Positions 32,660-42,660 of a stretch of 64,000 bases of DNA are shown here, piece by piece (within the stretch, counting starts at the first letter, position 1; every line of letters begins with the position of its first letter). The position numbers were made by a program, and so were the translations under genes. The notes under the pieces are model-generated. The model saw only the letters and a list, made by a program, of their open reading frames with translations, did no database searches and was not told the DNA's origin. The stretch spans positions 509,886-573,885 of the forward strand of contig CAXAMN010021607.1 of the NCBI GenBank assembly GCA_963970005.1, written 5' to 3'. This DNA comes from Durusdinium trenchii. Its lineage: Eukaryota; Sar; Dinophyceae; Suessiales; Symbiodiniaceae.

Positions 32660-33410
32660 AAGATGTGTCCGCCCTTTGTGTCACTGCTAGTGTCCGCCCT
32701 TTTCCGCTGGCCATGTAGCGATTCGTTTCATTTGTCTCCCAGGTCTGTCACTGCTGGTGTCCGCCCTTTTCCGCTGGCCATGTAACGTTTCTATTCATTT
32801 GTCTCCCAGGTCTGTCGCTGGTGGTGTCCGCCCTTTTCCGCTGGCCATGTAGCGTTTCTATTCATTTGTCTCCCAGGTCTCTCACTACTGGTGTCCGCCC
32901 TTTTCCGCTGGCCATGTAGCGTTTCTATTCATTTGTCTCCCAGGTCTGTCACTGCTGGTGTCCGCCCTTTTCCGCTGGCCATGTAGGGTTTCTATTCATT
33001 TGTCTCCCCGGTCTGTCACTGCTGGTGTCCGCCCTTTTCCGCTGGGCATGTATATAGCGTTTCTATTCATTTGTCTCCCAGGTCTGATTCATTTGTCTCC
33101 CAGGTCTGTCACTGGTGGTGTCCGCCCTGGCCATGTAACATTTCTACTTATTTGCTGTTCATTTGTCTCCCAGGTCTGTCGCTGCTGGTGTCCGCCCTTT
33201 TCCGTTGGCCATGTAGCATGTCTACTCATTTGTCTCCAAGGTGTGTCCCTGCTGGTGTCCGCCCATTTCCGCTGGCCATGCAGCATTTCAATTCGTTTGT
33301 CTTTAAAGTGATTTCTTTACTCTTGTCTCCCAGGTTCGGTGCCTGCACTGCTGGCATCCGCCCTTTTCCCCTTTCCAGCATTGCTATTCACCTGTCTCCC
33401 AGGTGACTTG
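32660..33410. repeat. Satellite family 1: ~65-bp tandem array, about 10 units
   Basis: The unit contains GGTGTCCGCCCTTTTCCGCT, GGCCATGTAGCGTTTCTATT and CATTTGTCTCCCAGGTCTGT. Units are highly similar at the left and more varied to the right. Frames through it are repeat artefacts. Confidence 0.93.
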
Positions 33411-33529
33411 GTCCGTCTTGTCTCCCTTCTTGTCTCCCTTGTTGTCCCCATTCTTGTTGGTCATTGTGTCCGCCTTGTCTTCCTTTTTTCGTGCCTCCTC
33501 TCTCCCCCTCTCGCTTGCAAGCCTTCACA

Positions 33530-34125
33530 TTTGTCTCCCAGCTGCTCTGCCCTGCAATCCTTTACATTTGTCTCCCAGCTCTGGGCTGCGTGTCGCTTGC
33601 AATCCTTTACATTTGTCTCCCTGTGCCTACATTTGTCTCTGCTGTGCCCACCTCTGCCTTGCAATCCTTTACACTTGTCTCCCTGTGCCTACATTTGTCT
33701 CCCAGCTCTGGACTGCTGTGCCCGCCTCTGCCTTGTAATCCTTTACACTTGTCTCCCAGCTCTGGGCTGCTGTCTCCAACGCTTTACATTTGTCATCATG
33801 TGTCTCCCAGCGCTGGGCTGCTGTTTCCGCCTCTGCCTTGCAGTCCTTAATTTTACATTTGTCTCCCAGCTCTGACTGTTGTGTCCGCCTCTGCCTTGCA
33901 ATCCTTTACATGTGTCCTCACAAGCCTTTGCGTTTGTCTCCCAGCTCTAGACTGCTGTATCCACCTCTGCCTTGCAATCCTTTATTTGTCACCCAGCTCT
34001 GGGCTGCATGTCGCTTGCAATCCTTTACATGTGTCTCCCTGTGTCTACATTTGTCTCCCAGCTCTGGGCTGCTGTGGCCGCCTCTGCCTTGCAATCCTTT
34101 GTCTCCCAGCTCTGGACGTCGCAAG
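33530..34125. repeat. Satellite family 2: ~55-60-bp tandem array
   Basis: The unit contains TGCCTTGCAATCCTTTACAT, TTGTCTCCCAGCTCTGGGCT and GCTGTGTCCGCCTC. It shares the core TTTGTCTCCCAG and the word TGTCCGCC with family 1, so the two probably have a common ancestor. Confidence 0.93.
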
Positions 34126-34189
34126 CTCTAGTCGCAGAGTGTTCCGGTTTTGAAAAACACAAACTGTTTGGGGTCTACGGTGGGTTTCC

Positions 34190-34375
34190 CAGATTCGGCG
34201 CCTGCACTGCTGGTGTCCGCCCTTTTCCGCTGGCCATGCAGCATTTCTATTCATTTGTCCCATGTGATTTCTTTACTTTTGTCTCCCAGGTTCGGTGCCT
34301 GCACTGCTGGTGTCCGCCCTTTCCGCTGGCCATGCAATGCAGCATTTCTATTCATTTGTCTCCCATGTGATTTCT
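34190..34375. repeat. Satellite family 1, second block (about 2.5 units)
   Basis: Two nearly identical ~110-bp higher-order units with GCCTGCACTGCTGGTGTCCG at their start, matching the tail of the first block near 33339. Confidence 0.88.
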
Positions 34376-34624
34376 TTACTTTTCTCCAAACAGGTTACTG
34401 TTAGGGGTTCTCAATGCTTTCTAAGAGTGTCCGCCTTGTGGGACAGCGTGTAGGCCTTCCGTTTGGCTTGTCACCCTTTGTCTCCCTTCTTTTGGGTCAT
34501 TGCGTCCGAACAGTCTCCCTTCTGTTTCCCTTAGTCTCCGGTCTTGTCTCCCTTCTTTTTGGTCACTGTGTCCGGCTTGTCCCCCTTCTGTTTCCTTTTG
34601 TTTCCCTTCTTGCCCCCCCTAGGA

Positions 34625-34690
34625 CTGCAACACAGCAGTCCAGAGCTGGGAGACAAATGGAAAGGATCGCAAGGCAGAGGTTGGCACCGG
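34625..34690. repeat. Inverted copy of satellite family 2
   Basis: CAGAGCTGGGAGACAAATGG and CGCAAGGCAGAG are reverse complements of the family 2 core, so this unit is inverted relative to its neighbours. GGGAGACAAGAAGGGAGACA repeats follow to ~34745, the reverse complement of the TTGTCTCCCTTCTTGTCTCC text near 33416. Confidence 0.85.
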
Positions 34691-34764
34691 GCAACAAGAA
34701 GGGAGACAAGAAGGGAGACAAAAGGAAACAGAAGGGAGACAAGCGGACACAATGACCAACAAGA

Positions 34765-35330
34765 ACCCTTTACGTGTGTCCCCCAGCTCTGGACTGCAGT
34801 GTCCACCTCTCCATCGCAATCCTTTGCATGTGTCTCCCAACTCTCGACTGCTCTGTCCGCCTTTCGCTTGCAACCCTGTACATGTGTCTCCCAGCTCTGG
34901 GCTGCTGTGTCCGCCTCTGCCTTGCAATCCGTTACATGGACTGCTCTGTCCGCCTGTCGCTTGCAATCCTTTACGTGTCTCTCAGCTGCTGTATCCGCCT
35001 CTGCCTTGCAATCCTTTGCACTTGTCTCCCAGCTCTGGACTGCTGTGTCCGCCTTTGCCTTGCAATCCTTTACGTTTGTTACCCAGCTCTGGCCTGCTGC
35101 CTTTGCCTGTCGCTTTCAATCGTTTACATTTGTCTCCCAGCTTGTTGCCGTGTCCGTCTGGGCTGTGCCTTGCAATCCTTAACACGTGCCTCCCAACTCG
35201 GACTCCTGTCTCCGCCTCTCGCTTGCAACCCTTCACACTTGTCTCCCAGCTCTGGGCTGCATGTCGCTTGCACTCCTTTACATGTGTCTCCCAGCTCTGG
35301 GCTGCTGTGTCTGCTTTCGGCTTGCAATAT
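34765..35330. repeat. Satellite family 2, second array
   Basis: About ten more units in the same orientation as the first array, with more variation in the GTGTCCGCC part. Confidence 0.92.
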
Positions 35331-35339
35331 GGGCCGTCC

Positions 35340-35610
35340 ACTAAATTTTATTCCAATGGGGGGGTCGCATACTGGAATAAATTTAACTGGAATAAATTTT
35401 TGACAGGGGGTCAAGAAAACTATGTAATGGGGGGGTAGAACAAAAAAAAACTCTGATGTCAACCCCCCTAGAATAGTTTTGCTACATACGATAAGCTTGA
35501 ACTCAACAACCCATTGGAATAATGAACAACTTGATGTCAACAACCCATCGGAATAATAATGCTGTTGAACTCACTATCCCATTGGAATAATTGTTTCAAG
35601 AAACGATGAT
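35340..35610. repeat. GGAATAA / poly-G motif cluster
   Basis: Repeated CCATTGGAATAAT-type phrases (at about 35510, 35548 and 35578), with poly-G runs and AACTGGAATAAATTT. The same GGAATAA plus poly-C/G theme recurs in the duplication at 35896-36514. Confidence 0.65.
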
Positions 35611-35895
35611 TTGAAAGCGTTTCATGACAGTTGCTCGCGGTTCACGATGTGTTTGTTTGCTCGGAAGAAGGAATGGGTGATGGAAGATGTGCATGTCAGC
35701 ATAAACCCATGTTTTGAGTTTGATTGAAAACAGATAATCATAACCAGAGATCTACGTTGCAAGAGAGTCTGAACAAACAGTGATGATGATGACGACAGAT
35801 TTGACAAGATTTGAGAAAATACATTTAGTAAAAATTCTTTTAGTGTAGGAAGAACATGAACTATCAAGAGTCTAGACAATTTAGATGTCCACAGA

Positions 35896-36085
35896 ACTAT
35901 TCCAGGGGTGGGTGACTCCCCCGCCCCCCCCTGGAATAAAGAAATTTCCTTGCATATGGCTGGGTGTGCCCTGATGTACCCTGTGCCGGCAGGCTGGAAT
36001 GACACAGACCTAGAACTAGATAATCCAAAAGCCAACCAGAACATTTTTCCGGGCTGTGCCCTCCAGGCCCCTTCGATGTCGCCTG
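35896..36085. repeat. ~185-bp direct repeat, copy A
   Basis: Starts ACAGAACTATTCCAGGGGTG and ends near CCCCTTCGATGT. Copy B lies at 36326-36514 with few differences. A longer ORF on the minus strand is a by-product. Confidence 0.9.
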
Positions 36086-36325
36086 TCCAAGACTTCAAAA
36101 AATTACTGAGGGGGGGTGGGCATAGAAGCTTGAGCCAACTGGCTGTCGACTACCAGTAGGACCCAAAAGTATTCCAGGGGTGGTGGAAACCTTTACCTCA
36201 AGCAGACATCTCAAGGCCTTGAACCAGACACCAGAAAGATCATAAAGTGTATCCAGCTTGGAAAGAAGTTTGCCAAGCTGCCACTCACCAGCAATGCTTG
36301 CTACTGCTGGGCCTGGTGAGCTGCC

Positions 36326-36514
36326 ACAGAACTATTCCAGGGGTGGGTGACTCCCCCACCCCCCCTGGAATAAATACATTTCCTTGCATATGGCTGGGTG
36401 CCTTGATGTACCCTGTATTGGCATGCTGGAATGACACAGGTCCAAGAACTAGATAATCCAAAAGCCAACCAGGACATTTTTCCAGGGCTGTGCCCTCCAG
36501 ACCCCTTCGATGTT
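36326..36514. repeat. ~185-bp direct repeat, copy B
   Basis: Same order of landmarks as copy A, including CCTTGCATATGGCTGGGTG and AACTAGATAATCCAAAAGCC. Small indels separate the copies. Confidence 0.9.
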
Positions 36515-36696
36515 GGCCAGATATCAAAACTTGATGGCTACCTATGTGTGGAATAATTTTGTTTGTCTAAATTATTCCGGTATGTGCAGACGGGTCAGAA
36601 TAATATTCTGACATGATGTCCAACCCACCCAGAATAACTAAAAACTTATTCCACCCCGGGGGGGCTACCCAAAATCGATGAAGGCACGGCCCATCT

Positions 36697-36846
36697 TGCA
36701 ATCCTTTGCATTTGTCTCCCAGCTCTCGACTGCTATTTCCGCCTCTGCCTTGCATTCCTTTGTCTCCCAGCTCTGGACGTCGCAAGCTCTAGTTGCACAT
36801 TGTTCCGATTTTGAAAAACACAAACTGTTTGGGGTCTACGGTGGTG
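36697..36846. repeat. Isolated satellite family 2 units with duplicated flank
   Basis: Two family 2 units followed by GGACGTCGCAAGCTCTAGT and AACACAAACTGTTTGGGGTC. This is nearly identical to the junction at 34095-34185. Confidence 0.9.
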
Positions 36847-36849
36847 TAA

Positions 36850-38140
36850 TTCTTGCTTGGCCGATTCTACTAGCTTTCTCCCAGCTAAATTAATAGAATC
36901 CCACCTTACGTAGGCAGGTGATCAATCTGTGGGACCTTCACAGGACCAAGGCTTCAGGGAAGTCCGTGAGAAGAGTTCTGCTCAAAAGCTATTGACCACT
37001 CATCAAACTCCAATTGTCAAGCGCTCACTGCTTTACTACTAGAAGCAAGGAGTCTACTAATAGGGGCTCCTGGCATCGCTACTAGGAACAAGAAGCTACT
37101 AGGGGCTCTTGGCCGTACTACTAGGAACAAGGACGCTACTACTGCTTGAAGGAGATTGAAAGACATCGAGCCTCGAATCGCCACCACCGCAACATGCTGC
37201 GACACAGCGGTAAGGAGGTGCGTTGCTTCTTGACACTTTTCACTCTTGGCCAAAACATTCGAAGCATTTGGAAGCACCAATCAAGGAATACAGATGTGAT
37301 TGTTGCAAACTAGGTGCATAACTCCCTAGCCAGCTCAATCAGAAAGAGCAACTCCTTGTACTACAACTTAAGTTTCCCTCAAAACCTAGGAACCAAATCA
37401 TTAGAGCGTGAGCTATCCTGCGTCCTAGGTAGTAGCTTAAGTAGCTAATAGCCACCTCTTCTACTAGCAACCTACCTATCGGCCTCCCCCCCCAAGAAAT
37501 AAGTGTTCAGTTGGACTTGCCATGGCTTGCTGAGCGCAAAACAGCAATATCAATATCGCAATAGATTGCTTGCCACAAACCACCTTCCATGCCACATCAT
37601 TTGTTGGCCTATGGCCTATGGCTGCCAACTCTGTCGGGTGGCACAGTTTGGCCACTATGCAACTTGTCGCTTGAGCAGGCACAGCTTGAGGCCACTGATG
37701 TTTGATACTTTTGATGCTGTGCTGCGAGACCTGCCAAGGTGACGGGCTTTCGTAGTGCCTTCTTCATTGACACAAATTCCAGGACTGGGCTCAGTATTGG
37801 CTATCAGCTTGTAGTCGCTTAGGAAGAAAGCAAGACAGACAGCAACACAGATGCCAGACCATGTTAACAATTTTTCTTTCTTCTATTCTGCAGGCTTCTT
37901 CCTCTGGAGCCCCAAGCTTACCATGCTTCTGTGCGCTTGCAGTTTGTAGAACGGGGCACTCCATTTGCAAATCTGCCATCCTAAGGTTTAACCTTTCTTG
38001 GTGGGTCAAGGCGCCCCGCTTGCTGGTTAGCCAAATTGAACAGTTTCACTTATGAGATCTTATAAAGTAAGTCTACTTCTGACAGGCACTCCTGCTGGTG
38101 GCAAACCTGCCTTTGGCAGCAGGATTGTGCAGATGCCATG
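36850..38140. other. No gene recognised; CTACTAG repeat cluster
   Basis: The dispersed CTACTAGGAACAAGAAG repeat occupies about 37030-37145. At 37870-38045 both strands have open, mildly protein-like frames (the minus strand one is richer in Glu, Gln and Lys); neither could be tied to the next gene. Confidence 0.35.
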
Positions 38141-38147
38141 TAGACAG

Positions 38148-38708
38148 CCGCACCTCAGAGTGCGACGATTGCAGATTCCGATGCCATGGAGTTCTATTTT
38201 GTACGCTTGTTTTTTGTGGTACGAGTCTTGGTTCAGATGTCCTGTTTTTGGTCGCGTGGCATTCCGTGGAAGGAAGTCATTTTTGAAGCGGGTGGAGTTA
38301 TTCCTCTTTCAGTCGCATCAATGGCATATGGGGCTGCTCATTGTCGCCCAAGGAGCATGCTTGAATATGCCGGCGTTATCGTTTTCGTGGCAGGAACCTG
38401 GTTGAACGTGTACCCGGAGTGGCAGCGCCACCAATGGAAAAAAGCAGGGCAATCGTGACAAGCTATACCGTGGTGGTCTATTCGCCATGGCCAGACACAT
38501 AAACTATGCTGGGGAGATTGTGTCATTCCTTGGGTTTTCATTTGCAACAGGAGCCTATTTGACACTCTGGGTGCCAGTGGCAATGTCGGCTGGGATGTGC
38601 ACTTTGAGCATCCGAGAGATTGAGTTCTACCTCAGTCAAAAATACAAAGAAGACTGGTTGCAGTACACTAAGGATGTGCCATGGCTCATGATTCCAAGAC
38701 TTTATTAG
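38148..38708 (+). CDS. DUF1295 / steroid-5-alpha-reductase-like membrane enzyme, one-base frameshift
   Basis: The first part (ATG at 38186) is hydrophobic and contains LVQMSCFWSRGIPWKEV, EAGGVIPLSVAS and FVAGTWLNVYPEWQRHQWKK. The second part, in the next frame, reads DKLYRGGLFAMARHINYAGE, then YLSQKYKEDWLQYTKDVPWL and ends PRLY at a TAG (38706-38708). The GxLYRGGLF...RHxNYxGE block and the C-terminal E..L..KY...W..Y pattern are typical of the DUF1295, steroid 5-alpha reductase and isoprenylcysteine methyltransferase group, which acts on lipids in internal membranes. The frame changes in an A6 run at 38438-38443; with five A residues it would be continuous, so this is either a sequencing or assembly error or a recent pseudogene. 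The frame is open ~13 codons before the ATG, from an AG at 38146-38147, so an upstream exon may exist. The substrate is unknown. Confidence 0.7.
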
Positions 38709-39217
38709 AATTCAGAACAATAACCTTGAGATGGTGGACATGCCGCTGCCTTCAAAGACAGGATGTGCATTCCTCGGGATCGAAGTCCTTTGTTATGCGT
38801 CAATGTGGACTCTCTGTCTCTTTGTCTGAATCTTGTTGAGGGAGGATGGCCATCCCATCGCAACTACTTGTAATATGTCTCTTTGGGCCATCGCAATTTC
38901 AGTGATGTCAGCCAGGCTGTGAACAGAGTTCAAACCAAAATTTGAGAAGTTTGAGGTCCAAGATCTGCAGGACCTGATGCATAATGATTGCACATGAGGA
39001 TGCGATGGACGACCGGAGTCAATAGCGGCCTGCTGTTGGCTCACACATGGAAATTTGTGTCGCAGAAGAATGCATCAAGCGCCATTATATGTACCTCCAG
39101 ATAATAGCTCGTGGTAAGACGCAAAAGCAGAGCTTGCCTTTTGAAAGATAAGTTTTGTTGTATTAAGATTTTGGATTTGCCACAAGTACGCACAACTACA
39201 AACCTTGCTGTTTACAG
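38709..39217. other. No gene recognised
   Basis: No supported feature. A GTAAGAC donor-like site at 39114 might end an exon of the following gene. Confidence 0.3.
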
Positions 39218-39533
39218 GTTGTTGCCTGCGAGGAAGTCTCGGAGTACCGGGATGCTGTTCAGCAGCACTTCCGCGCTTCATTTAGCGAAGTTTGCCACAG
39301 CTGGCTTTGTCCGAAGTTCATGCAGAATGAAGCAAGACCGGACGATGTCATTTTTGAGAGATGGTCCCCATTCCCTAATCACAAGGATGATCCGAATAGT
39401 TCTCGGTAGGAAATGCTCTCATATGCAATGTATCTACGACGTGGCAGGGCTTTGGTGAACTCGGAAGATGTGGTGCTTGAGGCCATCAATGAGTTGAACA
39501 GCAACACGTGTGAGATTCTTTACCTTTTCCAAG
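39218..39533 (+). CDS. Unrecognised gene, two phase-compatible exons
   Basis: Exon 1 (39218-39405) follows a TTTACAG acceptor and reads VVACEEVSEYRDAVQQHFRA, later PDDVIFERWSPFPNHKDDP. It ends at a CG/GTAGGA donor. Exon 2 (39448-39533) follows GTGGCAG, completes the split Arg codon and reads ALVNSEDVVLEAINELNSN, then EILYLFQ before a GTTGG donor. The intron would be only 42 bases. A longer ORF that runs through the intron in another frame is less protein-like, but cannot be excluded. No family is recognised. Possible downstream exons near 39609-39715 have conflicting frames. Confidence 0.4.
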
Positions 39534-41560
39534 GTTGGCTCACATGTGGGTGGCACGACAAAGGCCCAGTTTGTCTTACCCACTTTGACACATGTTGAGA
39601 TCTGCTAGAAGTGGACAGTGACAGGTCATCGCGGCTGTGGCTGGTCGAGTGGTCGGTGTAGACCAGCAACCAGAGCTGGTGGCCGAGGCGCTGGAGCAGC
39701 ACTAGAGTTGACTGAATGATATGAATCCTAAGGGACCTCAGATTGGGCCTTTGAACTATAGTGACTTTAGTCATTTTTAATCACTTAGTTGATTGTTGAT
39801 TGAATGGCAAGTAGTGGTATCACGCCGCAGCCCACATGGCGCCTCACCCAAGGCTCGTGAAAAGCACCCAGAGATTCAATTTGAGGACTGATGGACTTGC
39901 ACAGAAACAACGACTTGCAAAGGTTGAGCAAGGGGTGCAACCTGCGTAGGTTTGGCTAGGCAACAGACATGCAAAACATTGTCGCAGAACTTTGATGCCT
40001 TCGACTCTGCAAAGCTAGTTGCGTGGACCTTGGTGCGGAGAGTTTTTGATTAAAGCATTGAGGTTATCACACAAGGTTTGCAAGAACCCAAGAAAGCACT
40101 GAATGTAGTACCTGTAGGAAGGCAAAGGTCACTCTTGGCTCTAAAGACTTTAAGTCAACAAATGCTTAGTGGCCTTAGTGCTGCTTCACCCTGCCAGATT
40201 CCTTTGAGGCATTGACGAAGTCGCTTCACCCTGCCAGATTTACGAAGGCCTCCTAAGCTCCTACTTGCATTCAATTATGCCCTTGCTTATTTCACTCGTC
40301 ACGCGTGTTGGAATTTCTGCGTGCTCTACAGATTGGGATATTCAAGAATTTGATAGATTTTGTACACAGATTCCGGACTATATAGTTGGGGATGAGAACA
40401 CTTGGAAGAGGTGGCAGGGTACTCATCTAGCATCGGATCGAGATTTGACAAATAGCACAGCACAATTTTCTGATTTGTTTTTCTGGATTTTCATGTCCTT
40501 GGAAGAGTATCAAGGTATAAGTTCCAAATTTTGATGAGCTCCGTGCATCGTTGCAAGAGTTTTCGTCCGGGTATATATATACTTGAATCAATGATTTGAG
40601 CATGCATTCCAGTGTGCCCAAACTGTACACACACACATATGCAGCCCAAGTCGATTCTGAATATTGAGCGAGGGCAACACGGGGCAACACGACATGCTGT
40701 TTACTGCATTGATCACTACGAGTGATCACTAGTACTACTCGTAGGGCTTGCGGTGATTTAGATTCTCAGCCGCCTGGAATGCTCGAAATCGATTCCGACT
40801 GCAGACCTCTTCGATTCCAGGTCTTTATCGACATAAGTGGGAGCCGCGATTTGGCGACAGTGCCCCGCTTGAGTTCAGCACAGGTCATGAGCCATTGCAT
40901 GTGCATTGCTGACGTCCTTGCCTCGTTTCTGGCACACCAGGTCTTTCGCATGATGGACTTGATAGACAAGATCATAAGCCCAGACGCAATGGTCGTGAAA
41001 TCCCAGGCTATGGCAAGAGTTTAGCACGGTTTTCATTGCCCATAGCCATAGCTATATACCATGGTTTCATCCTTTCTTCTGACGTTCCTGTTTGAAAGCC
41101 AGCTTTTCAGCATGTGACAGGCTCTGAAGAAAATGATGCTTCGGACACGTTTATGGATAGAGCATCCTCTGAATCAGAAAGTGCTTTGATGCCTCAAAGA
41201 GACGAGTTTTCCCATGACATATGATGTTTGATGTTGAGAGACACTCATCCGCATGGTTTTGAGATATGTCGCCCTTCCTCAAGTTTCTCTGTCTGAAGTT
41301 GTTCGATGTTGAGCAAGACCCAAGGTCGTGCTGCATCAATTTAAGTCACTTGCCAAGACTGCCTGTCAATGTGCCAATGACGCCCACCATGAATTTGTCC
41401 TGCACGAACGCGTCTCAGCATCAGTGTCAAAAGGAGTTTGCTTGTAGTGGCCGCATGGATGCCTTTTTCAAAATAAAACAGTTTTCCCGAATGCGTAGCG
41501 AAGGGTTCTTGTTTAACTCGGGAGTCTGAGGGTAGAGCTGTGTTTGCCCGACGTTGTTTT
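39534..41560. other. No gene recognised
   Basis: A direct repeat GCTTCACCCTGCCAGATT occurs at about 40184 and 40223. No supported exon or RNA gene. Confidence 0.35.
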
Positions 41561-41564
41561 CGAG

Positions 41565-41612
41565 TTCGCAACCGTTTGCAACCGTCTGCAACCGTCCGCA
41601 ACCGTCCGTGTG
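41565..41612. repeat. 10-bp tandem repeat GCAACCGTYY
   Basis: Five units with alternating CT, CC and TT tails. Confidence 0.9.
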
Positions 41613-42009
41613 ATGTCTCTATGGCCCTGCCATTGGGGGAAGCTTTTGCAAGTGACTTTTCATGGATGTGTCACGTGTCAGTTTGCGCCGCTATTACATT
41701 GTGATTTGCATGAAAGTGACATGTCGCGCAAGAAACGTGATGCATTTCGCTGCACAGACGCAGGGTTTCGAGAAAGTGACACGTTTGTGTCGGTATTCCA
41801 TTAGGATTAGCGTTTGGAGAGTCGTGTTTTTGGGGTGTTGGATGTGGCCGTGCCATTGGGATTTGCGTTTCAGGGTGTGGCGTCGAAGCTCTGTTTTCGT
41901 GACAAGTCTCAGCTGAAATGGCGATTTTGGTGGATGCGAGTGTGCTCAGAACGGGTCGAAATCATTCCAAACGTGTGGTGTGGTGCAAATTTTGTTGAAG
42001 CTCCATGAG

Positions 42010-42235
42010 ATGATATTGTCACTTTTCGTGGCAGGCGCAGTACTTTGTGCGGGCTATGAGGCGTGGAAGTGCGATTCTCGTGGCAGGCGCAGGGAATCGT
42101 GAGGTTGCGAGGTGTGACGGAGGTGACATTTCGTGGCAGGCGCAGTACTTTGTGCGCGTTAGACGTGTGGACGCGGAAAGATTCGTGGCAGGCGCAGGGA
42201 ATCGTGAGGTTGTGAGTTGTGGTAGAGGTGAATGC
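42010..42235. repeat. Tandem repeat with TTCGTGGCAGGCGCAG
   Basis: Four copies of TTCGTGGCAGGCGCAG (about 42028, 42077, 42132 and 42184), alternating between TACTTTGTGCG and GGAATCGTGAGGTTG tails. Confidence 0.88.
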
Positions 42236-42339
42236 CGCTGTCACATTGAAATTGGCGTGTGAGCGGGTGGTGTTTGGAGGGGCTGGAATCGCGAAACTGC
42301 CTGGCAGGGCTGCGTGATGTGTGTGCTCCGATGGGTGTT

Positions 42340-42595
42340 TCCGCTTGACTTTTGGAGGAAGTCTCGTACGAAACGCTCGTTTTGCAGACTTTGACGTGTG
42401 AGTTTTTGAGGAAGTCTCGTACGAAACGCTCGTTTTGGAGACTTGACGTGTGACTTTTTGAGGAAGTCTCGTACGAAACGCTCGTTGGAGACTTGACGCG
42501 TGACTTTTGGAGGAAGTCTCGTACGAAATGCTCGTCTTGCAGCCTCGAAGCGTGACTTTTGGAGGAAGTCTCGTACGAAACGCTCGCATGACTGC
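42340..42595. repeat. ~55-60-bp tandem repeat with AGTCTCGTACGAAACGCTCG
   Basis: Five units in which GGAAGTCTCGTACGAAACGC is highly conserved and a TTGACGTGTGACTTTTG-type linker varies. Diverged units reappear at about 43906-43985, beyond the 13-bp array. Confidence 0.9.
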
Positions 42596-42660
42596 TTCTA
42601 GTGTGTGGGCAGACCGTGTGGCGACACGACATTCGTGATGGCGCAGTGCCATTGGGATTT

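Noticed and set aside
32958-35438. Several ORFs of 100-230 codons across the satellite block
   Set aside because: Overlapping frames in the same repeats all stay open because the unit lacks stops. Unit lengths are not constant multiples of three, so no protein repeat is conserved.
36130-36146. GCTTGAGCCAACTGGCTGT as a possible reversed spliced-leader relic
   Set aside because: Only nine bases agree with the DinoSL complement and the diagnostic AAAATGG part is absent.
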